Source: Mucor racemosus (Eukaryota > Mucoromycota > Mucoromycetes > Mucorales > Mucoraceae). Taken from it: a stretch of DNA of 64,000 nt. Made by a program: the position numbers and the translations under genes. This document shows positions 23,440 through 35,619 of the stretch, piece after piece (positions within the stretch are counted from its first letter, which is position 1; every line of letters starts with the position of its first letter). The notes under the pieces are model-generated. The model was not told the DNA's origin and did not search any database. It saw only the letters and a program-made list of their open reading frames with translations. The stretch is taken from assembly GCA_027405735.1 (NCBI GenBank), contig JAPEHQ010000024.1, positions 620,001 through 684,000 on the forward strand, read 5' to 3'.

Positions 23440-25147
23440 ATTTCAATTAACGATTGCCACCTGTAAAAAGATTTGTTTTCAAGTATACATTAGCTATTAT
23501 GATCAAAACTATGGTTATTATTAGGCAAGACATCAGATTATTCTTTGTTTGTATTTCTATATCATTTGATATTTTATCACTTCTTTTCTGGAACATTTCG
23601 TGGGTTTGTAACCAGTTTTAGCTTCTCATTGAGTAGATATACATATCATTGCCTTCAACTGATCTGGTAATCACAAAATACGTCCGACAATACAGTAGTA
23701 AATAATGGTATTTGATCTTAAAATGCGGTTAAAATGAAAATATCAACCTCTAATATAGATTGCTATCTATATTAAAAGTATTAGTCTCTTGTGTTAGCAT
23801 GGATATTCAGATAAACGAAAAGAATACTAGCTTGATAGTCTGATATGCATTATCAAACGGTGAATATATCCTTGGAATATGAAAGCAAAAAATGAGAAAC
23901 AACAACACACGTAGAAAAGGATTTTCAGGGCTTTACATTATTTAGCGCAATTAAAACCCTGCTAAATTGCACATTTCAGTCAATGTAAAAGCAGCATTAT
24001 TAAAGCACATCAACCCATAAACTAAACAAAATAGGCAATATCTGCTATCATATAAACATAAAATTTTCTACTAGAAAAACCGTCTGTCATATCATACATT
24101 CATTAAAAAATTGCAAAAGCGAGCCCGCAGAGCGACTCCATAATTGAGCATAGCAAGACAGCAAAATTGAACGACTACTAAGTCTCTTATGCTATGGTAG
24201 ATATCAAAGTTTTAAATAAAAATGCGTTTTTTTTTTACTTTTCTTATATTTAACCACGTATGGTCTGAAAATTCAGTTTTTGTAGCGGACATTTTCGGGG
24301 CTCATTTTATCCTTACCAACACTCATGATTTTGATCAAAAAACAGAAAAATCAAATTTTGATACCAAAATCAACGTTTAAATATACCACATTGTGAGATA
24401 AAATTGTAGCCATGACTAACACACATTCTATAAAAGCTTAATATTAAACGTTAAATAGTGAAAATTTGTACTTTTGTCCCAAAAACGGTTTTTTGGTTAA
24501 AGGATTTTCATGTAATATTTTGCAATAAAAATTTTTGTTGTTTTTTATTGAGCAAATAGAGCGCTAAATTCTGTATATGTGTATATTTTTCATTTTTATA
24601 ATTGGTAGTATAATTAACTCTAGATTTGCAAAACCAGAAAAAAAAATTAAAAAATGTCAAAATTGATGATCTGGACAAAAATAATTTTCTAAATTAATCT
24701 TCCGCTTATAAGCATTGCAAGTCTTAAAAAATAAGAGATTTTATAATACTTGAGAACTTTTTCAAGAATTTACGATGTTGTACCCACTTGTGTCAAGCTT
24801 ATTACTGTAAATCTTTATACATGTTAATATTGTGTCGTAGTTTATTTGGTGATAATATAGTCTTACTTGATAATTAATGCGCTAGAGATGCTTTACATTA
24901 AGTTTTTGTCTTACCCCTCCAACCTCATAAACATAAACGTGGCCATCACTGAAATCTATTGCCGCCTCTTTACCCTCTTTGTCTCCAAAAGGTCGATATT
25001 GTCACACTTGACATCAATCCCTTATGGCCAATGCTCTACATGATTTACCCCTTAAAATATCAAACCAATAACAATGTACTCAAAACTGGAAGATTACTAA
25101 ATATACAAAAATGCTAGAAAAAATAAAAAAAATAAAGATGCTCAGAT
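23440..25147 (-). repeat. Dispersed repeat D, copy 2 (inverted)
   Basis: Near-identical reverse complement of 15000-16330 in D1, visible for example at 23740-23790 versus 15930-15980. It lacks the left-end ~1.2 kb. Its dynein-like fragment lies at 24915-24990. A family-A solo LTR abuts at 25148. Confidence 0.85.
24915..24990 (-). pseudogene. Dynein intermediate chain-like WD40 exon fragment in D2
   Basis: Minus-strand translation FGDKEGKEAAIDFSDGHVYV and then YEVGG, ending at a GTAAGAC donor (24914 downward). It is shorter than in D3-D5 because the upstream half of the exon is absent. Confidence 0.55.
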
Positions 25148-25495
25148 TGTTGCATCCACAGATCTGGGTGCATTCCTTGGTTAAGATTACGACACAGTTT
25201 GATATGTTAAGTTCTACATTGCTGTGTATTATGTTATGAAGCTCCGTTTATACAAGAATATGGAACTAGTGTGTGTCACCTAGACTTGATTGGATATATG
25301 TATATATATAAATAGACTCCTTTAAACAGGTCATATAATTAGAGAATGTGAATATAAAAGAAGATGATTCGATCTTATAATAAAGTTCTTTAGTTTTAGT
25401 GTGCTCTTTCATTTTATAACAGTTTTCCTTTATTCTTATTAAATGATTTAGTACATATTTTAGCTTTGAGATTGATATAATCTCCTGGCGTAACA
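25148..25495 (-). mobile_element. Solo LTR, family A, TSD CAGAT
   Basis: A 348-bp element reading TGTTACGCCAGGAGATTATA ... TGCAACA on the minus strand, flanked by perfect 5-bp duplications CAGAT (25143-25147 and 25496-25500). It contains a TATATATA promoter-like stretch. No internal retrotransposon sequence or second LTR adjoins, so it is a solo LTR left by recombination. Confidence 0.92.
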
Positions 25496-25504
25496 CAGAT
25501 TTTT

Positions 25505-26035
25505 TTTATACTTTAATATGTTATAGAACACTTCAAAACAAGAAAGTTTTATTATTAAAAATTGTCCGTATAGCTTAATTTCTTGCAGAGATATTAAGGC
25601 TCAAAGTTTTTAATTTCTTAGCAGTGAAATACCTATAAAAATCTGAAACATTAGCACTAAAAAGATTATGCCATCTGCTAGAGATAGGATATTTTTGGAT
25701 ACGCGTTTTTAGATTATAGTTGAGTATTTTAGGTATTTCGATATATAATTTTTTCTTGCGTTATTTAGTGAAAAAAAAAAGTTGAGCAGGGATGAAAAGT
25801 GAGACCCAGTTTTTAAGGAAAAAGCAGTGAATTTTACGCGTTTTCGAGCCTTTTATGAAATATAAAATATAAATTATAGAATTTAGGCAGGTAACATTAT
25901 GAACCAATTGATATATAGTATTTAACAGTGCCCAAGGTATATCAAAAACATTATTTAATGTGAGGTTAGCTCTGAGGAAAAGATAGCATGCTCCGATTTG
26001 AAGATTAACAGCTTTGAAAATCAACCTTCGTGAAA
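25505..26035. repeat. Dispersed repeat R2, copy c (partial)
   Basis: Same orientation as 47555-48035. Shared blocks are ACATTAGCACTAAAA, AGAGATAGGATATTT and GTTATTTAGTGAAAAAAAAA, ending near the GCTCCG motif at about 25990. It is more diverged than R2a and R2b are from each other. Confidence 0.7.
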
Positions 26036-26555
26036 TTTGACTTTTTTCAAATTGGGTTTATGAGCGCCCAAATAATATATACATTATATATATATTGTAT
26101 AATGTAAAAGTATCTTTAAACTGATTAGCATGTATTTGTATATATAGTTAAAAAGTTGCATAATTTGACTACTAGAATTTTTTACGAATACGTATCCAAA
26201 TTTTGAGTTTTCAGCACACATATTGTATGAGGTCAAAAATTGGGCCTATATGCAGGTTATTGTCATGATAATTTTTTTCAGAAATAAAAATTAGTCGGTA
26301 GATCTTAACGAGTACTATCATTTTAATACGTAAAGTGATAAGTATAGTAGCAATTATCATACTTTTTTATGAATGGCTCTATAAACACTCAAGGTATGAT
26401 GGATCATATTATCAATAGCTAGTAATATTGACTTCGTTGTAGCAGATATAGAATAGCTATGTATCAAAGAACTATTTATTAAAGATTATATGTTGAAAAT
26501 AATGAATGCATAAAAAATTGATGGTGTCTGCGCAGCCTCACCCAATAGTTTTTGA

Positions 26556-26625
26556 TAGGGATGTTATCGAACCGAGTTTGTACTAGTAAATTGGGCTGGC
26601 AAAACCCAGTTCGACACCAATGATA
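26556..26625. mobile_element. 70-bp hAT-like micro-MITE, copy 1, TSD GTTTTTGA
   Basis: Starts TAGGGATGTTATCGAACC and ends GTTCGACACCAATGATA, with perfect 8-bp duplications GTTTTTGA at 26548-26555 and 26626-26633. It is almost entirely an imperfect palindrome. The second copy (58839-58908), in the opposite orientation, is exactly the same length with a different 8-bp TSD. Confidence 0.85.
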
Positions 26626-27196
26626 GTTTTTGAAGAGAATTTTGAAGTTCATGAAGTATTGAAATACTCTATAACAACCTCTTTATGATCTTCATTGTAA
26701 GTGTCGTAATCAATCTTATTGAATTAAATCAAGTACACCGTTAATAAGGCAAAAAAGTGCAAATATTATTGTTTACAGGATTTTGGTGTCAGCTGCACAG
26801 CCAAAATTCTGAAATGGGCTTGTCGATTATATAAACTGATATAATTCACGCATCATCATTATCATCATCCAAAGGTGTAACTGTGATCAATGTGAAAGGG
26901 GGTACAAGGATGTTGCGGAGTGGTATTTATTGGATGGAAATAAAGGAAAAAACAAATGATTGCACTCAAAAGCATTATCTAGCAATTATTGTGTGTGAAC
27001 CTTCAAACATCGGAAAACTCGTAATACCATTTACACCATATTAATGCATGAACATTTTGACAGCTAAGTAGAGCTTGATAACCAAGTTTAGAATAGCAAT
27101 AAATTAGTCTGCGCTACCAATGCTAATTTCTCGGATAATGGCATTTCAGATGAATTGTACAAACCCGAAAACCACGTTTTTATCATTTGCAGAATT

Positions 27197-27222
27197 ATTT
27201 GATGAGATGAGATGAGATGAGA
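27197..27222. repeat. (GATGA)n microsatellite
   Basis: About five tandem GATGA/GAGAT units. Confidence 0.8.
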
Positions 27223-27589
27223 TACGTAGACGAGAATGCGTGCGCTTGAATATGACGATGTAATTATTTTTTTGCTTATTCAATCTAATATTAAATGCAT
27301 GCTGAAAATCTACTAAATTATGAAAAAAATAAATCAGCCATGGTTGATGATCCAACTTGCTTATTTATTTTTCTGTTTTGTAAATAGTTTTACCAATTTG
27401 GAAGTAGTGTAGAAATAAATAAATAAACTGAGTTTCAAGGCGTTTCAAATGAATGCTGTATGTATTTATAGCCATTGGCTGAAAAGTGGTTATCAAAATA
27501 ACCCACTTTTCCTTGTGCCTTTGCCCCTAAAGCTTTTTTTGTTTCTCAGCTTTATTTTGTTATGTATAAATATAAAAACAATATGTTAT

Positions 27590-27792
27590 TTATAAATTTC
27601 TTTCTTTTTTCTTCACTTCTCAATCCCCTCATTATTTAGAAAAGCCTTTTCTTTTTCATATTTGCTTTTCTTATCATAAATACATAGAAAATACATTCAC
27701 CAACAACCATAGAAAGAACGGCGATCCTTTTTTTTTTTTTTTTTTTTTTTTAATTTTATAAAACCGAAACGCCAAATCATTCTCATTAAAAC
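27590..27792 (+). promoter_or_regulatory. Pyrimidine-rich 5' region of CHS7
   Basis: C/T-rich stretches (TTTCTTTCTTTTTTCTTCAC and following), a 20+ nt T-run near 27729-27751, then a purine-poor leader up to the ATG at 27793. Similar pyrimidine-rich leaders precede the genes at 52635 and 56324, a common feature of fungal core promoters. No specific factor site is claimed. Confidence 0.4.
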
Positions 27793-28980
27793 ATGAGTGC
27801 AATTATTTATAGTTTCGAAGCCTTGAATTTCAATGGTATTTGTAAAACTATTGCTATTAGTTTATGTCCATTGATCGGTCAGTACGATGGTATCGAGCCT
27901 GTTTGTTATTCTCGTAATGTCGAATTAAGTGGAAACATCATTTTTCAACCTTGTACGTATTTATCCTGTCAAAATCGCAATTCTTTGTATTGATCATCTC
28001 CTTTTTTGTGAATAGCTACTTTGATCATTGATGTAGTTGCTATTATAATGACTATGATCATGATTTATCATATTCGCTCAAAATATACTGCTGTTGGTAA
28101 GTTGCTAAAGAAGAAGAAAAAAAAATTTTTTTTTTGTTGGGTTAATTTACTGATAAACTTGGCGGATGTTACATAGGTCGACAGGAAATTGTCATGTATT
28201 TTTACATGTACATGCTTACTACTTTACTTGATATGCTGTTAGTAACTGGTATTATCCCTACTTCATCTTCTGCATACCCTGTAAGTAATTTATAGTAATC
28301 TTCCAATTTAAAACTAATCCCGATTATTGTAGTGGTTCACCGCTATTCATATTGGTTGTATTTGCTCAACATATTGGTGCCTATTATTAAATGGTTTTGT
28401 TGGCTTTCAATTTGCCGAAGATGGTACACCTTTATCTCTTTGGTCAATTCGTATTAGTACATTTGTTTGGTTCATTATCACTGGTTTCTTGGCCATTGGT
28501 ACATTCAAAGGTGTTGGTGCTCTTTCATATCAAAATCAAGCAGCATTATGGATATTTTATATTGTGTTGAATTATGTCATGTTTTTCATCTATATTATAT
28601 CACAAATTATTCTTGTTATTAATACTTTGGATGACCGTTGGCCCCTTGGCGATATCTTATTTGCAGCTGCTTTCTTTGCCATTGGACAAGTTTTGATGTA
28701 TGTCTTTTCTGTAGTAATCTGCGATAATACCAAGCATTATGTTGATGGCATGTTCTTTGGTGCCATTTGTAATCTTTTGACAGTTATGATGATTTACAAG
28801 TATTGGGATTCTATTACCAAGGAAGATCTTGAATTCTCTGTTGGTTCAAAGCAAAATGTTTGGGAAGTGAAGGAATTGTTAGGTGAAGATGAATTATCTC
28901 AAACATATGCTAATTATCAACAACAACCTACTCCTACAACTCCTCAACATTATCAACCTTACGAACAACATCCTTATTAG
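27793..28980 (+). CDS. CHS7: Chitin synthase export chaperone Chs7
   Basis: Four exons (27793-27952, 28016-28096, 28177-28280, 28333-28980) join in frame to 330 aa. The N-terminus (NGICKTIAISLCPLIG, then GIEPVCYSRNVELSGNIIF) is the Chs7 signature, followed by about six or seven hydrophobic membrane spans, including the conserved YLYML-like segment (YFYMYMLTTLLDMLLVTGII) and the NGFVGFQFAEDGTPLSLW loop. Chs7 is an ER membrane protein that folds chitin synthase Chs3 and licenses its exit from the ER, so it controls chitin deposition in the wall. The C-terminal tail is short, cytosolic and Gln/Pro/Tyr-rich (QTYANYQQQPTPTTPQHY). Introns are 63, 80 and 52 nt. Confidence 0.95.
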
Positions 28981-29199
28981 ATTTTTTTTTTAAAAATATA
29001 AATATATATACATATTCTCTCTCTTCAATTATTATTGTGTATTTTCTCTTTCTTTTTAGCATCGTATTCTACTTTTTCAATCACCCTTTTCTTTTTCTTT
29101 TTTTTTACCCGTTTAATACATAATAAAAACACATTTAAAATAATTTTAAACAGAGTCTTTTTTTCTCCTTTTTTTTTTCTAATAGAACCTCGATAAAGA

Positions 29200-29900
29200 A
29201 TGGGATCCTCTTCTAATACAATTATAGATGATAATACTGACAATCATATTTTACCACTAGAATCAAATCTATATCAAACCCTAGAATGTGGTGCTGATGG
29301 AAAACCAGGAGGAATCCTGATTACAAGTGTATCTCAACAAGTAATTCCACATATCTGGTTAGGTGGTTACAAAGCACTTGAAACAGTGGAATTTTTAGAA
29401 AAGAATAAAATAACCTGTATTCTTACACTAGGACACTTTAAACCTCGTTATTCACCGGGAAGATTCCTTCATAAAGTAAAAGAAAAATAAGACAATACAA
29501 ACGATAAATCGCTTACGTATATCTATGTTAGATTATTCCTATTACAGATAATCCCGAAGCCAATATTATTCATTATTTTCCAGAAACCACAGAATTCATT
29601 GATAAGGCGATTAAGGCTGATCATAATATACTAGTGCATTGTTTAGCAGGTGTTTCGAGGAGTCCTACCATAGTTACAGCATATCTAATGGCAACACAGA
29701 AATTAAGATGGAAAGCGGCATTGGCCATAATTAAACGGACGAGACCTTTTGTTAATCCCAATCCAGGGTTTATAGAACAGCTTAAATTATTTCAAGAAAT
29801 GAATTATACATTTGATCCAAAGCATCCAGCTTATATAGAATATTTACAAAAGCACCCTGTAGATGCCGGCCATGTAGGGCACGAAGATGAATATGAATAA
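29200..29900 (+). CDS. Dual-specificity protein phosphatase
   Basis: Two exons (29200-29475 and 29532-29900) encode 214 aa. The joint reads HKIIPITDNPEANIIHYF, the canonical segment before the active site, with the likely general-acid aspartate. The catalytic loop is HCLAGVSRS (HCX5R-S), followed by YLM and a NPNPGFIEQLKLF motif typical of DUSP/VHR-like phosphatases. It should dephosphorylate Tyr and Ser/Thr residues of protein kinases. The N-terminal ~40 residues are polar and probably disordered. There is no kinase-interaction (rhodanese) domain, so it is an atypical DUSP. The start follows CHS7 by about 220 bp on the same strand. Confidence 0.9.
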
Positions 29901-29904
29901 TACA

Positions 29905-30006
29905 ATACAATATCATATTATATCATATCATATCATATCATATCATATCATATCATATTTATAGTACGGTATATATATTATATATATATAGAGAGAGAGA
30001 GAGAGG
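29905..30006. repeat. (ATATC)n and (GA)n microsatellites
   Basis: About ten ATATC units from about 29910 to 29957, a short AT stretch, then about eight GA units near 29988-30005, just 3' of the phosphatase gene. The remainder to 30510 (promoter side of the next gene) shows no gene. Confidence 0.85.
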
Positions 30007-30510
30007 CATGCATCATGTGTGTTTTTTTTTTATTAATATAGAAATTACATTGTATTAAAATACAATGAATCACATACAATCTCATTGGATTTTCAAATGA
30101 ATTATATTCATGTATCAAGTTACTCCATGGTAATTGTAATAAAAAATACTTTTCTCATTATTTTATCAAAAAGAAGCATGAATTGAACACATAATTTGCG
30201 AGGTAACGGCAATTGAATTAAATTTTCCAGAGACTTTTTTCAAGGTATAGTTTGATTTTAGGTTGCCATTTCTATTGATTTTTCTAATTAATCTTATTCA
30301 AAAAAAATAATAATGCTACTTTCAATATGTCAACTGTTGCAATCGCATTAAAAAAACTACTTTTGATGCATTGTATCTTGAAAAAAAAATCTTCAAGTTC
30401 ACTATTACTGTTTGACAATCAGGTGACGGTTTTTGCTGTGGGTTTGTCCCGTCCTTCTTCCAGAAAGGCAATGAACATGATAGCAATATTTTTTTACCTT
30501 TATTCACAAT

Positions 30511-31987
30511 ATGTCTGATTTGATTAAAAAGTCTCGATGGGCTGCCGAAGAGGAAGAGGAAAATCTTAGAAAAGAGAAAGAGGAGAAACAACCAAAAAAG
30601 GTGTCAAAACCAAAGACAGAAAATTCATCACCTTTAACAGAAAGAGCTGTTCGACAAGTAATAATGCGAACCGAGAAGCCAGCTCCTAAAGCATACCCTT
30701 ATTTAAGAGCATGTCGACATGTAGATAGCTTTGAACGTCTTAATCATATTGAAGAAGGTTCTTATGGTATCGTGTTTCGTGCTCGTGATAAAGAAACGAA
30801 TGAGGTAGTCGCGCTTAAAAAGCTGAAATTACAACCCGAGAATGGCGGATTTCCTGTAACCAGTCTAAGAGAAATTCATGCCTTGATGATCATAAAGCAT
30901 CCTAATATTGTCAATGTGAGAGAGATTGTGATGGGAAATCATATGGACCAGTAAGATGAAAGTAGAATACAAATGAGGGTCTTTATTCATGCAATTTTTA
31001 TAGAGTATTTATTGTGATGGATTTCATTGACCATGATTTGAAAGGCTTAATGCAAGATATGCGTTCTCCATTTTTACAATCTGAAATAAAAACATTAATG
31101 CTACAATTATTATCTGCGGTGGCATTGATGCACGATAATTGGATTATTCATCGAGATTTGAAAACTAGTAATTTATTACTGAATAATCGTGGTGAGATCA
31201 AGGTGGCAGATTTTGGTTTAGCAAGAAAATATGGTAGCCCAATGGGTAATATGACACAATTAGTTGTTACATTATGGTATAGAGCACCAGAGTTACTATT
31301 GGGTGCCAAAGAATATACAACAGCTATTGATATGTGGTCGGTTGGATGTATTTTTGCAGAATTATTGAATAACGAGGCTTTATTGCCAGGCAGAAGTGAG
31401 ATTGATCAATTAGATAGGGTAAATCAAATATTGACATTTTTATACCCATAATATACCAACTAATTTTGATCAGATCTTTAAATTGTTGGGTAGCCCAACG
31501 GAAGAAATCTGGCCTGGATATTCTCAACTTCCTCACGCAAAGAATATAGCACCTGTATATCAACCGTAGGTTTTATATTCCCTGATATCAATATGATATT
31601 AATATAGATTTTGTATAGATATAGCTCATTGAGAAGCAAATTTACAACATTAACTCAAGCAGGCTTAGATCTTTTATCAAGATTACTAACATACGATCCC
31701 TCAAAACGTATCACAGCAGAGCAAGCACTAAACCATCCATATTTTAGTGAAAGCCCAGCACCCAAAGATCCATCTCTATTCCCAACATGGCCGTCTAAAG
31801 GATCTGGCCACAAGTAAGTACAAATTACGAAAAAATTCTTGGCATATTTTGATTCTAATACAATTAAAGAAAACGAGCATTTAGTCCATCAGCTCCTGCA
31901 GCAGCTCATGGCGAAAATGATGAGTTAGCGGGTACAATTTTCGGTGGACAAACCGAATCTACTGGTTTCCGTTTGAAGCTTGCATAA
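30511..31987 (+). CDS. CDK11: Cyclin-dependent kinase 11 (PITSLRE family)
   Basis: Five exons (30511-30950, 31004-31418, 31474-31565, 31619-31813, 31870-31987) encode 419 aa. Residues 1-60 are a charged Glu/Lys-rich region. The kinase domain has the glycine loop [21 protein letters not shown], the helix-C motif FPVTSLREI (the PITSLRE/PVTSLRE hallmark of CDK10/CDK11), catalytic [22 protein letters not shown], activation-loop [14 protein letters not shown] and [16 protein letters not shown]11 partners cyclin L and acts in pre-mRNA splicing, transcription and mitosis in the nucleus. The tail ends [11 protein letters not shown], typical of CDK11. The N-terminal extension is far shorter than in animals, as is usual in fungi. 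Its stop lies 63 bp from the stop of ARPC5 on the other strand. Confidence 0.95.
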
Positions 31988-32050
31988 TAGGATATTAGAA
32001 ATATAAATGAAATAGTAAATAAAGGTGTATGTATGCGTATTTATTTATTC

Positions 32051-32697
32051 TTAAAAAACTGTACGTTTATCAGTCATAACACGAACAATACAACCATTTC
32101 CAGCAACTTCTGTCAGCTAATATTCAAAAATGTCAGAATTAATGTGTTATAAAATTATTTAAAAACTCTTGTTACCTTTTCGTGCCATGTTAACAAGACA
32201 CTAGAAGTGAATTGTTCAGGTTTACCCATACCTGCATATAAATACTTCATCAAAATATCTTGCTGTTCATGACTGAGAGATTTAACTACTTGAGGAATAT
32301 CAGTAGCACGGAAAAGGTTTAAAACTTCAGTAACAGTTTTTGTGCTTTCAGCCTATTTAGATTTAGATTTCCAGTCTATAATATGATTTATTTTTGTCAT
32401 CATGTCTATTTACCTTGGCAGAATCTACTTGACGTCCATAAGGAGGCTCCTCCAAAGCACGAAGTAAAGCACTATTCAAATCACCCCTAATAAAATATCA
32501 AGATGATTAAAAACCTTGTCGTCTATTCTTATATATCATGGTTACTTTGTAAGCAAGTTGCGAACGTCTGTGCTTCGTGTTTGAGTGGAAGAGATAACTT
32601 GTTCGGGTGATAAACCTGTATCAAATTCTGAAAGGATCTCATCCTCGGTATACGCGTCTTCATCATATTGGTCGATATCAATTCTACGCCAGGACAT
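32051..32697 (-). CDS. ARPC5: Actin-related protein 2/3 complex subunit 5 (p16-Arc)
   Basis: Four exons (32697-32546, 32486-32414, 32352-32176, 32116-32051) give 155 aa, close to the family's usual ~151. The sequence begins MSWRRIDIDQYDEDAY and continues through KGDLNSALLRALEEPPYG and YLYAGMGKPEQFTSSVLL. It ends in a GNGCIVRVMTDKRTVF-like tail typical of ARPC5. The protein is a structural subunit of the Arp2/3 complex that nucleates branched actin at endocytic patches. The gene is too fragmented by introns to appear as a single open frame, but all junctions are GT-AG and in phase. It converges with CDK11. Confidence 0.95.
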
Positions 32698-33549
32698 TAT
32701 GCTTTGTTTTACTTATTTAATACTATGAAAGAGAAAAAGGTAAGCGTCCAATATGTAATTTACACAAATATAATGGAAATTCTCGACGTCATGAACAAAT
32801 ATACACAACAGCAGTAAACTTCGGCTATTCAAAAGCTGCTTGATGCTCAAATATTTTAGAGAGCATTTTAAAATAAATAGATTTCATTAAAAGCTATCCT
32901 TGTACCTTTAACTTTAGCCGAGATATATTTGAAGCAAAGGCTTCACCTTCAAGCAGTGAAAACTATCTTTAAAGAATTTGTTTCTAAACAATGGAGCATG
33001 ATAAATACAAATAACTAAAATTATATTTAGCTGTAGCGCCCCAGGTATGCTTTCATATTTTTTAGTTTGCATTATCTCTTCACTGTTCACATTTCTACAT
33101 AATATGGGCATTATCAGAAGTTGATCGCATATAAAGTTTTAATATCAAATTGGGCCCGGATGTCTTTCTTTTCATTGGAATTTTCACACTACCTATGCAA
33201 TTTAAGCAATGCATTTGACTCTTGGCCATATTAGGCCTCCATACTCTTAATTTAAAAACTATGAAAAAAATGTATTATTGAACTTTTTTTCTTGCAATGA
33301 ATCTAATGCTATCACTTATGTCATATTACTTGTATAAAATTATACATTTGACTTCTGGAAGGACGATAAATCTGCAAGGTCCCGTACTCCTTCAAATAAT
33401 TGAATCATTGACATTAAACCATATCCAGCTTTTATGTAGACTTTTGTCTCTGTTGGCTTATCATCTATATTTAATCTACATCTTACCTTCAAAAGACATT
33501 AAATGGCTTTAATTGCATTCCTGGATCTTCAAAGTTTTTTATTTGCCAT

Positions 33550-34583
33550 TTGTACATACACCTTCTTTTCCTTTGATAGGTCGCATTGCACTAACTATTC
33601 CTAAATTTATTTTATACCTCGCAAAAGACTCAGAAATGGGTAAAATCCATTGCTTTTTCTTCAAAAACTGGATCAATTTTTTATTCCTGCTTAGTTTTTT
33701 TTTTTTTTTCATTAAATAACACCAAGAAAACACTATATGCCAATGTACCTGAGATGTTCAACTTTAATCCAAAAACAAGTATCCGGAAATATCCTATCTC
33801 TATCAGATGGAACAACTCTTTTAGTGCTAATGTTTCAGTTTTTACAGGTATTTTACTGCTAGGAAATTAAAAACTTCGAGCCTTCATATATCTGCAAAAC
33901 ATTAAGTTATATGAGCAATTTTTTATAATCAAACTTACTTGTTTTAAAGTACTCTACAACATATTGAAGTATAAAAACATTTTGAACACTTTTTTTTTTG
34001 TTTCTTTTTTTTGACATTTTTGTAGTAGTTTTCAAAATATTCATTAAATTGGACAGCACTTTTCTTACATTTATGTCATAGAGTTCATTGAGCTCTATCG
34101 GACGCAATTTGCTTTTTTTTAAAAATATTGACTTTTCGTGAATATATTCTCAAAAATATGTACAAAAAATACATTCACAATTTTTCCTTGTATACCCTCA
34201 TCCCAAATTCTGAATTTGAAAAAAAAATTGGCAAAAATCTCTTTTTCTCTACGAAAAATACAGCTAGAAGGTTTAGAAATAACTAAATCGATAGATAATT
34301 TTTTTGCGCATCATATCAGTTATTTATATTTAAAATTCAATTATGAAAAGTGATGTATATCTTCTAAAAACCGCCAAAATGCTAATTGTATTTTCCTCAA
34401 AATCTAATGAAAACCATTTGTTTGGATTTTATTTAGGTGGATGCAAAATCTAAAACTGTACAAAAACTATTTAATACACTAGGTCTACTTACTTTGCAGT
34501 TCATGAGCCATTAAACGAGTTTATTTTTCGAATCATTTTTTGATCGATTTGACAAATAGACTTTAGAACCCAGCTATCATAGG
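33550..34583 (+). repeat. Dispersed repeat R2, copy a
   Basis: Close reverse complement of 46941-48000. Shared blocks include CCATTTGTTTGGATTTTATT near 34418, GATGCAAAATCTAAAACTGT near 34440 and GATAGATAATTTTTTTGCGC near 34291. It includes a 71-codon frame at 34138-34353 that is preserved almost intact in R2b. There is no transposase similarity that I recognise. Confidence 0.8.
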
Positions 34584-34862
34584 CTGTAAGCTGTAGTATG
34601 AAGTATTATTTTGATTATCTAGACGAAAAATTAATATTTTTTATTGAAACAAAAAACGTAGAGTAGTCTTCAATTGGATTTATCTTGTGAATACAAAAAA
34701 AAAAAAAAAAAATCAATTCGGCGATTATGGGATTTAAGCTTTATAACTAATTTGAAGTCGATATATACCAGACCTATCTATACAGTCTGATATTCTGGTA
34801 TTAATACTCTTATTTTAGGACAGATACTGTATCAATAGTCATAGAGGGAAAATATATCTTTT
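34584..34862 (+). repeat. Dispersed repeat R4, copy 1
   Basis: Nearly identical reverse complement of 42068-42330. Both share CTAGACGAAAAATTAATATT, GCGATTATGGGATTTAAGCT and TATATACCAGACCTATCTAT. The A-run at 34690-34708 is longer here (18-19 A) than in the partner (9). Element class unknown. Confidence 0.8.
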
Positions 34863-35054
34863 TTAAAAATATAATGAAATTCGATTCAACATTGGGCGAA
34901 AAAATTCGAAAACTATCTGGGATCCTCTGAAATCTTCTACTTGTCTACGTGACAACAAAAACCTTATCTTTCGATGAATTTTGATCGTAGTAATTTCCAA
35001 TTTTAAATGATAGTAGGTAGATTCGTGATTCAATTTTAATGGAACCAAAATAAG

Positions 35055-35320
35055 TACAATGATCTGTGATACTGGATAAATATTATGGTCAAAATGATAT
35101 GCTAATGAAATGATATATGATTTTTAATATTTATTGGAGATCGGTGAATATTGGTTGAAGGAAGGTTGGTGTTCTTATTTGTAATTTAGATGTTTATTAA
35201 AGAAAATAAATAAGGATACAAAGAGAACGAAAGACAGATAATTCTACAAGGAGTTACGGAAAGTTTTCCTTGTAGTATTATTTATAGGGACATTTGAGAT
35301 GAGCATTACTGCTGTGAATT
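35055..35320 (-). repeat. Decayed family-B LTR
   Basis: Read on the minus strand it aligns with the intact family-B LTR at 40207-40479. Shared stretches are AATACTACAAGGAAA, CTTGTAGA, TTATCTGTCTT, AAATAAGAACACCAACCTTC and a terminal GATCATTGTA in place of GATCATTACA. Termini are mutated and no TSD is recognisable. Confidence 0.65.
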
Positions 35321-35339
35321 ACTATAATGATAATTTGTT

Positions 35340-35480
35340 GATTCATTGCAACCATATTCATGTTATTAATTATTAATTTAATTTGATGTGTGAAATACTG
35401 CCAGTAGTTTACATTAGATCAGTTATTAGGGAATTTACTGCTGAGACAAATACGATTTAGAATGATAGATAATTGCTTTT
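35340..35480. repeat. Short dispersed repeat, partner at 37655-37740
   Basis: AATTTGATGTGTGAAA followed by ACTGCCAGTAGTT occurs here (near 35383) and near 37680 in the same orientation, with flanking similarity over about 80 bp. The block may be part of another LTR family. Its ends are unclear. Confidence 0.5.
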
Positions 35481-35619
35481 AGCTTTATGTCTGACAAGTT
35501 CATGACAGAGGAGTACCAATTTTGAAGGTTGAGAAAACTTGAATAAAAATAATATAATTTTTAGAAAGGTTTAATACATTGAATGCTCTTATTGAGAGTG
35601 GTAGTGAAAGTTCCAGTAG

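Larger units (their letters stand above)
14036..27792. other. Repeat island 1 (13.8 kb), no host gene recognised
   Basis: Holds, in order, D1, part of a MITE-like end near 17110, a dispersed repeat, a LINE relic, a Tc1/mariner relic, a 508-bp TA-MITE, a SINE-like repeat carrying a hAT-like MITE, D2, a solo LTR, repeat R2c and a 70-bp micro-MITE, each listed separately. In 14036-14680, 21115-22390 and 26640-27590 I see no gene and no assignable repeat apart from AT-rich reading frames. Confidence 0.7.
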
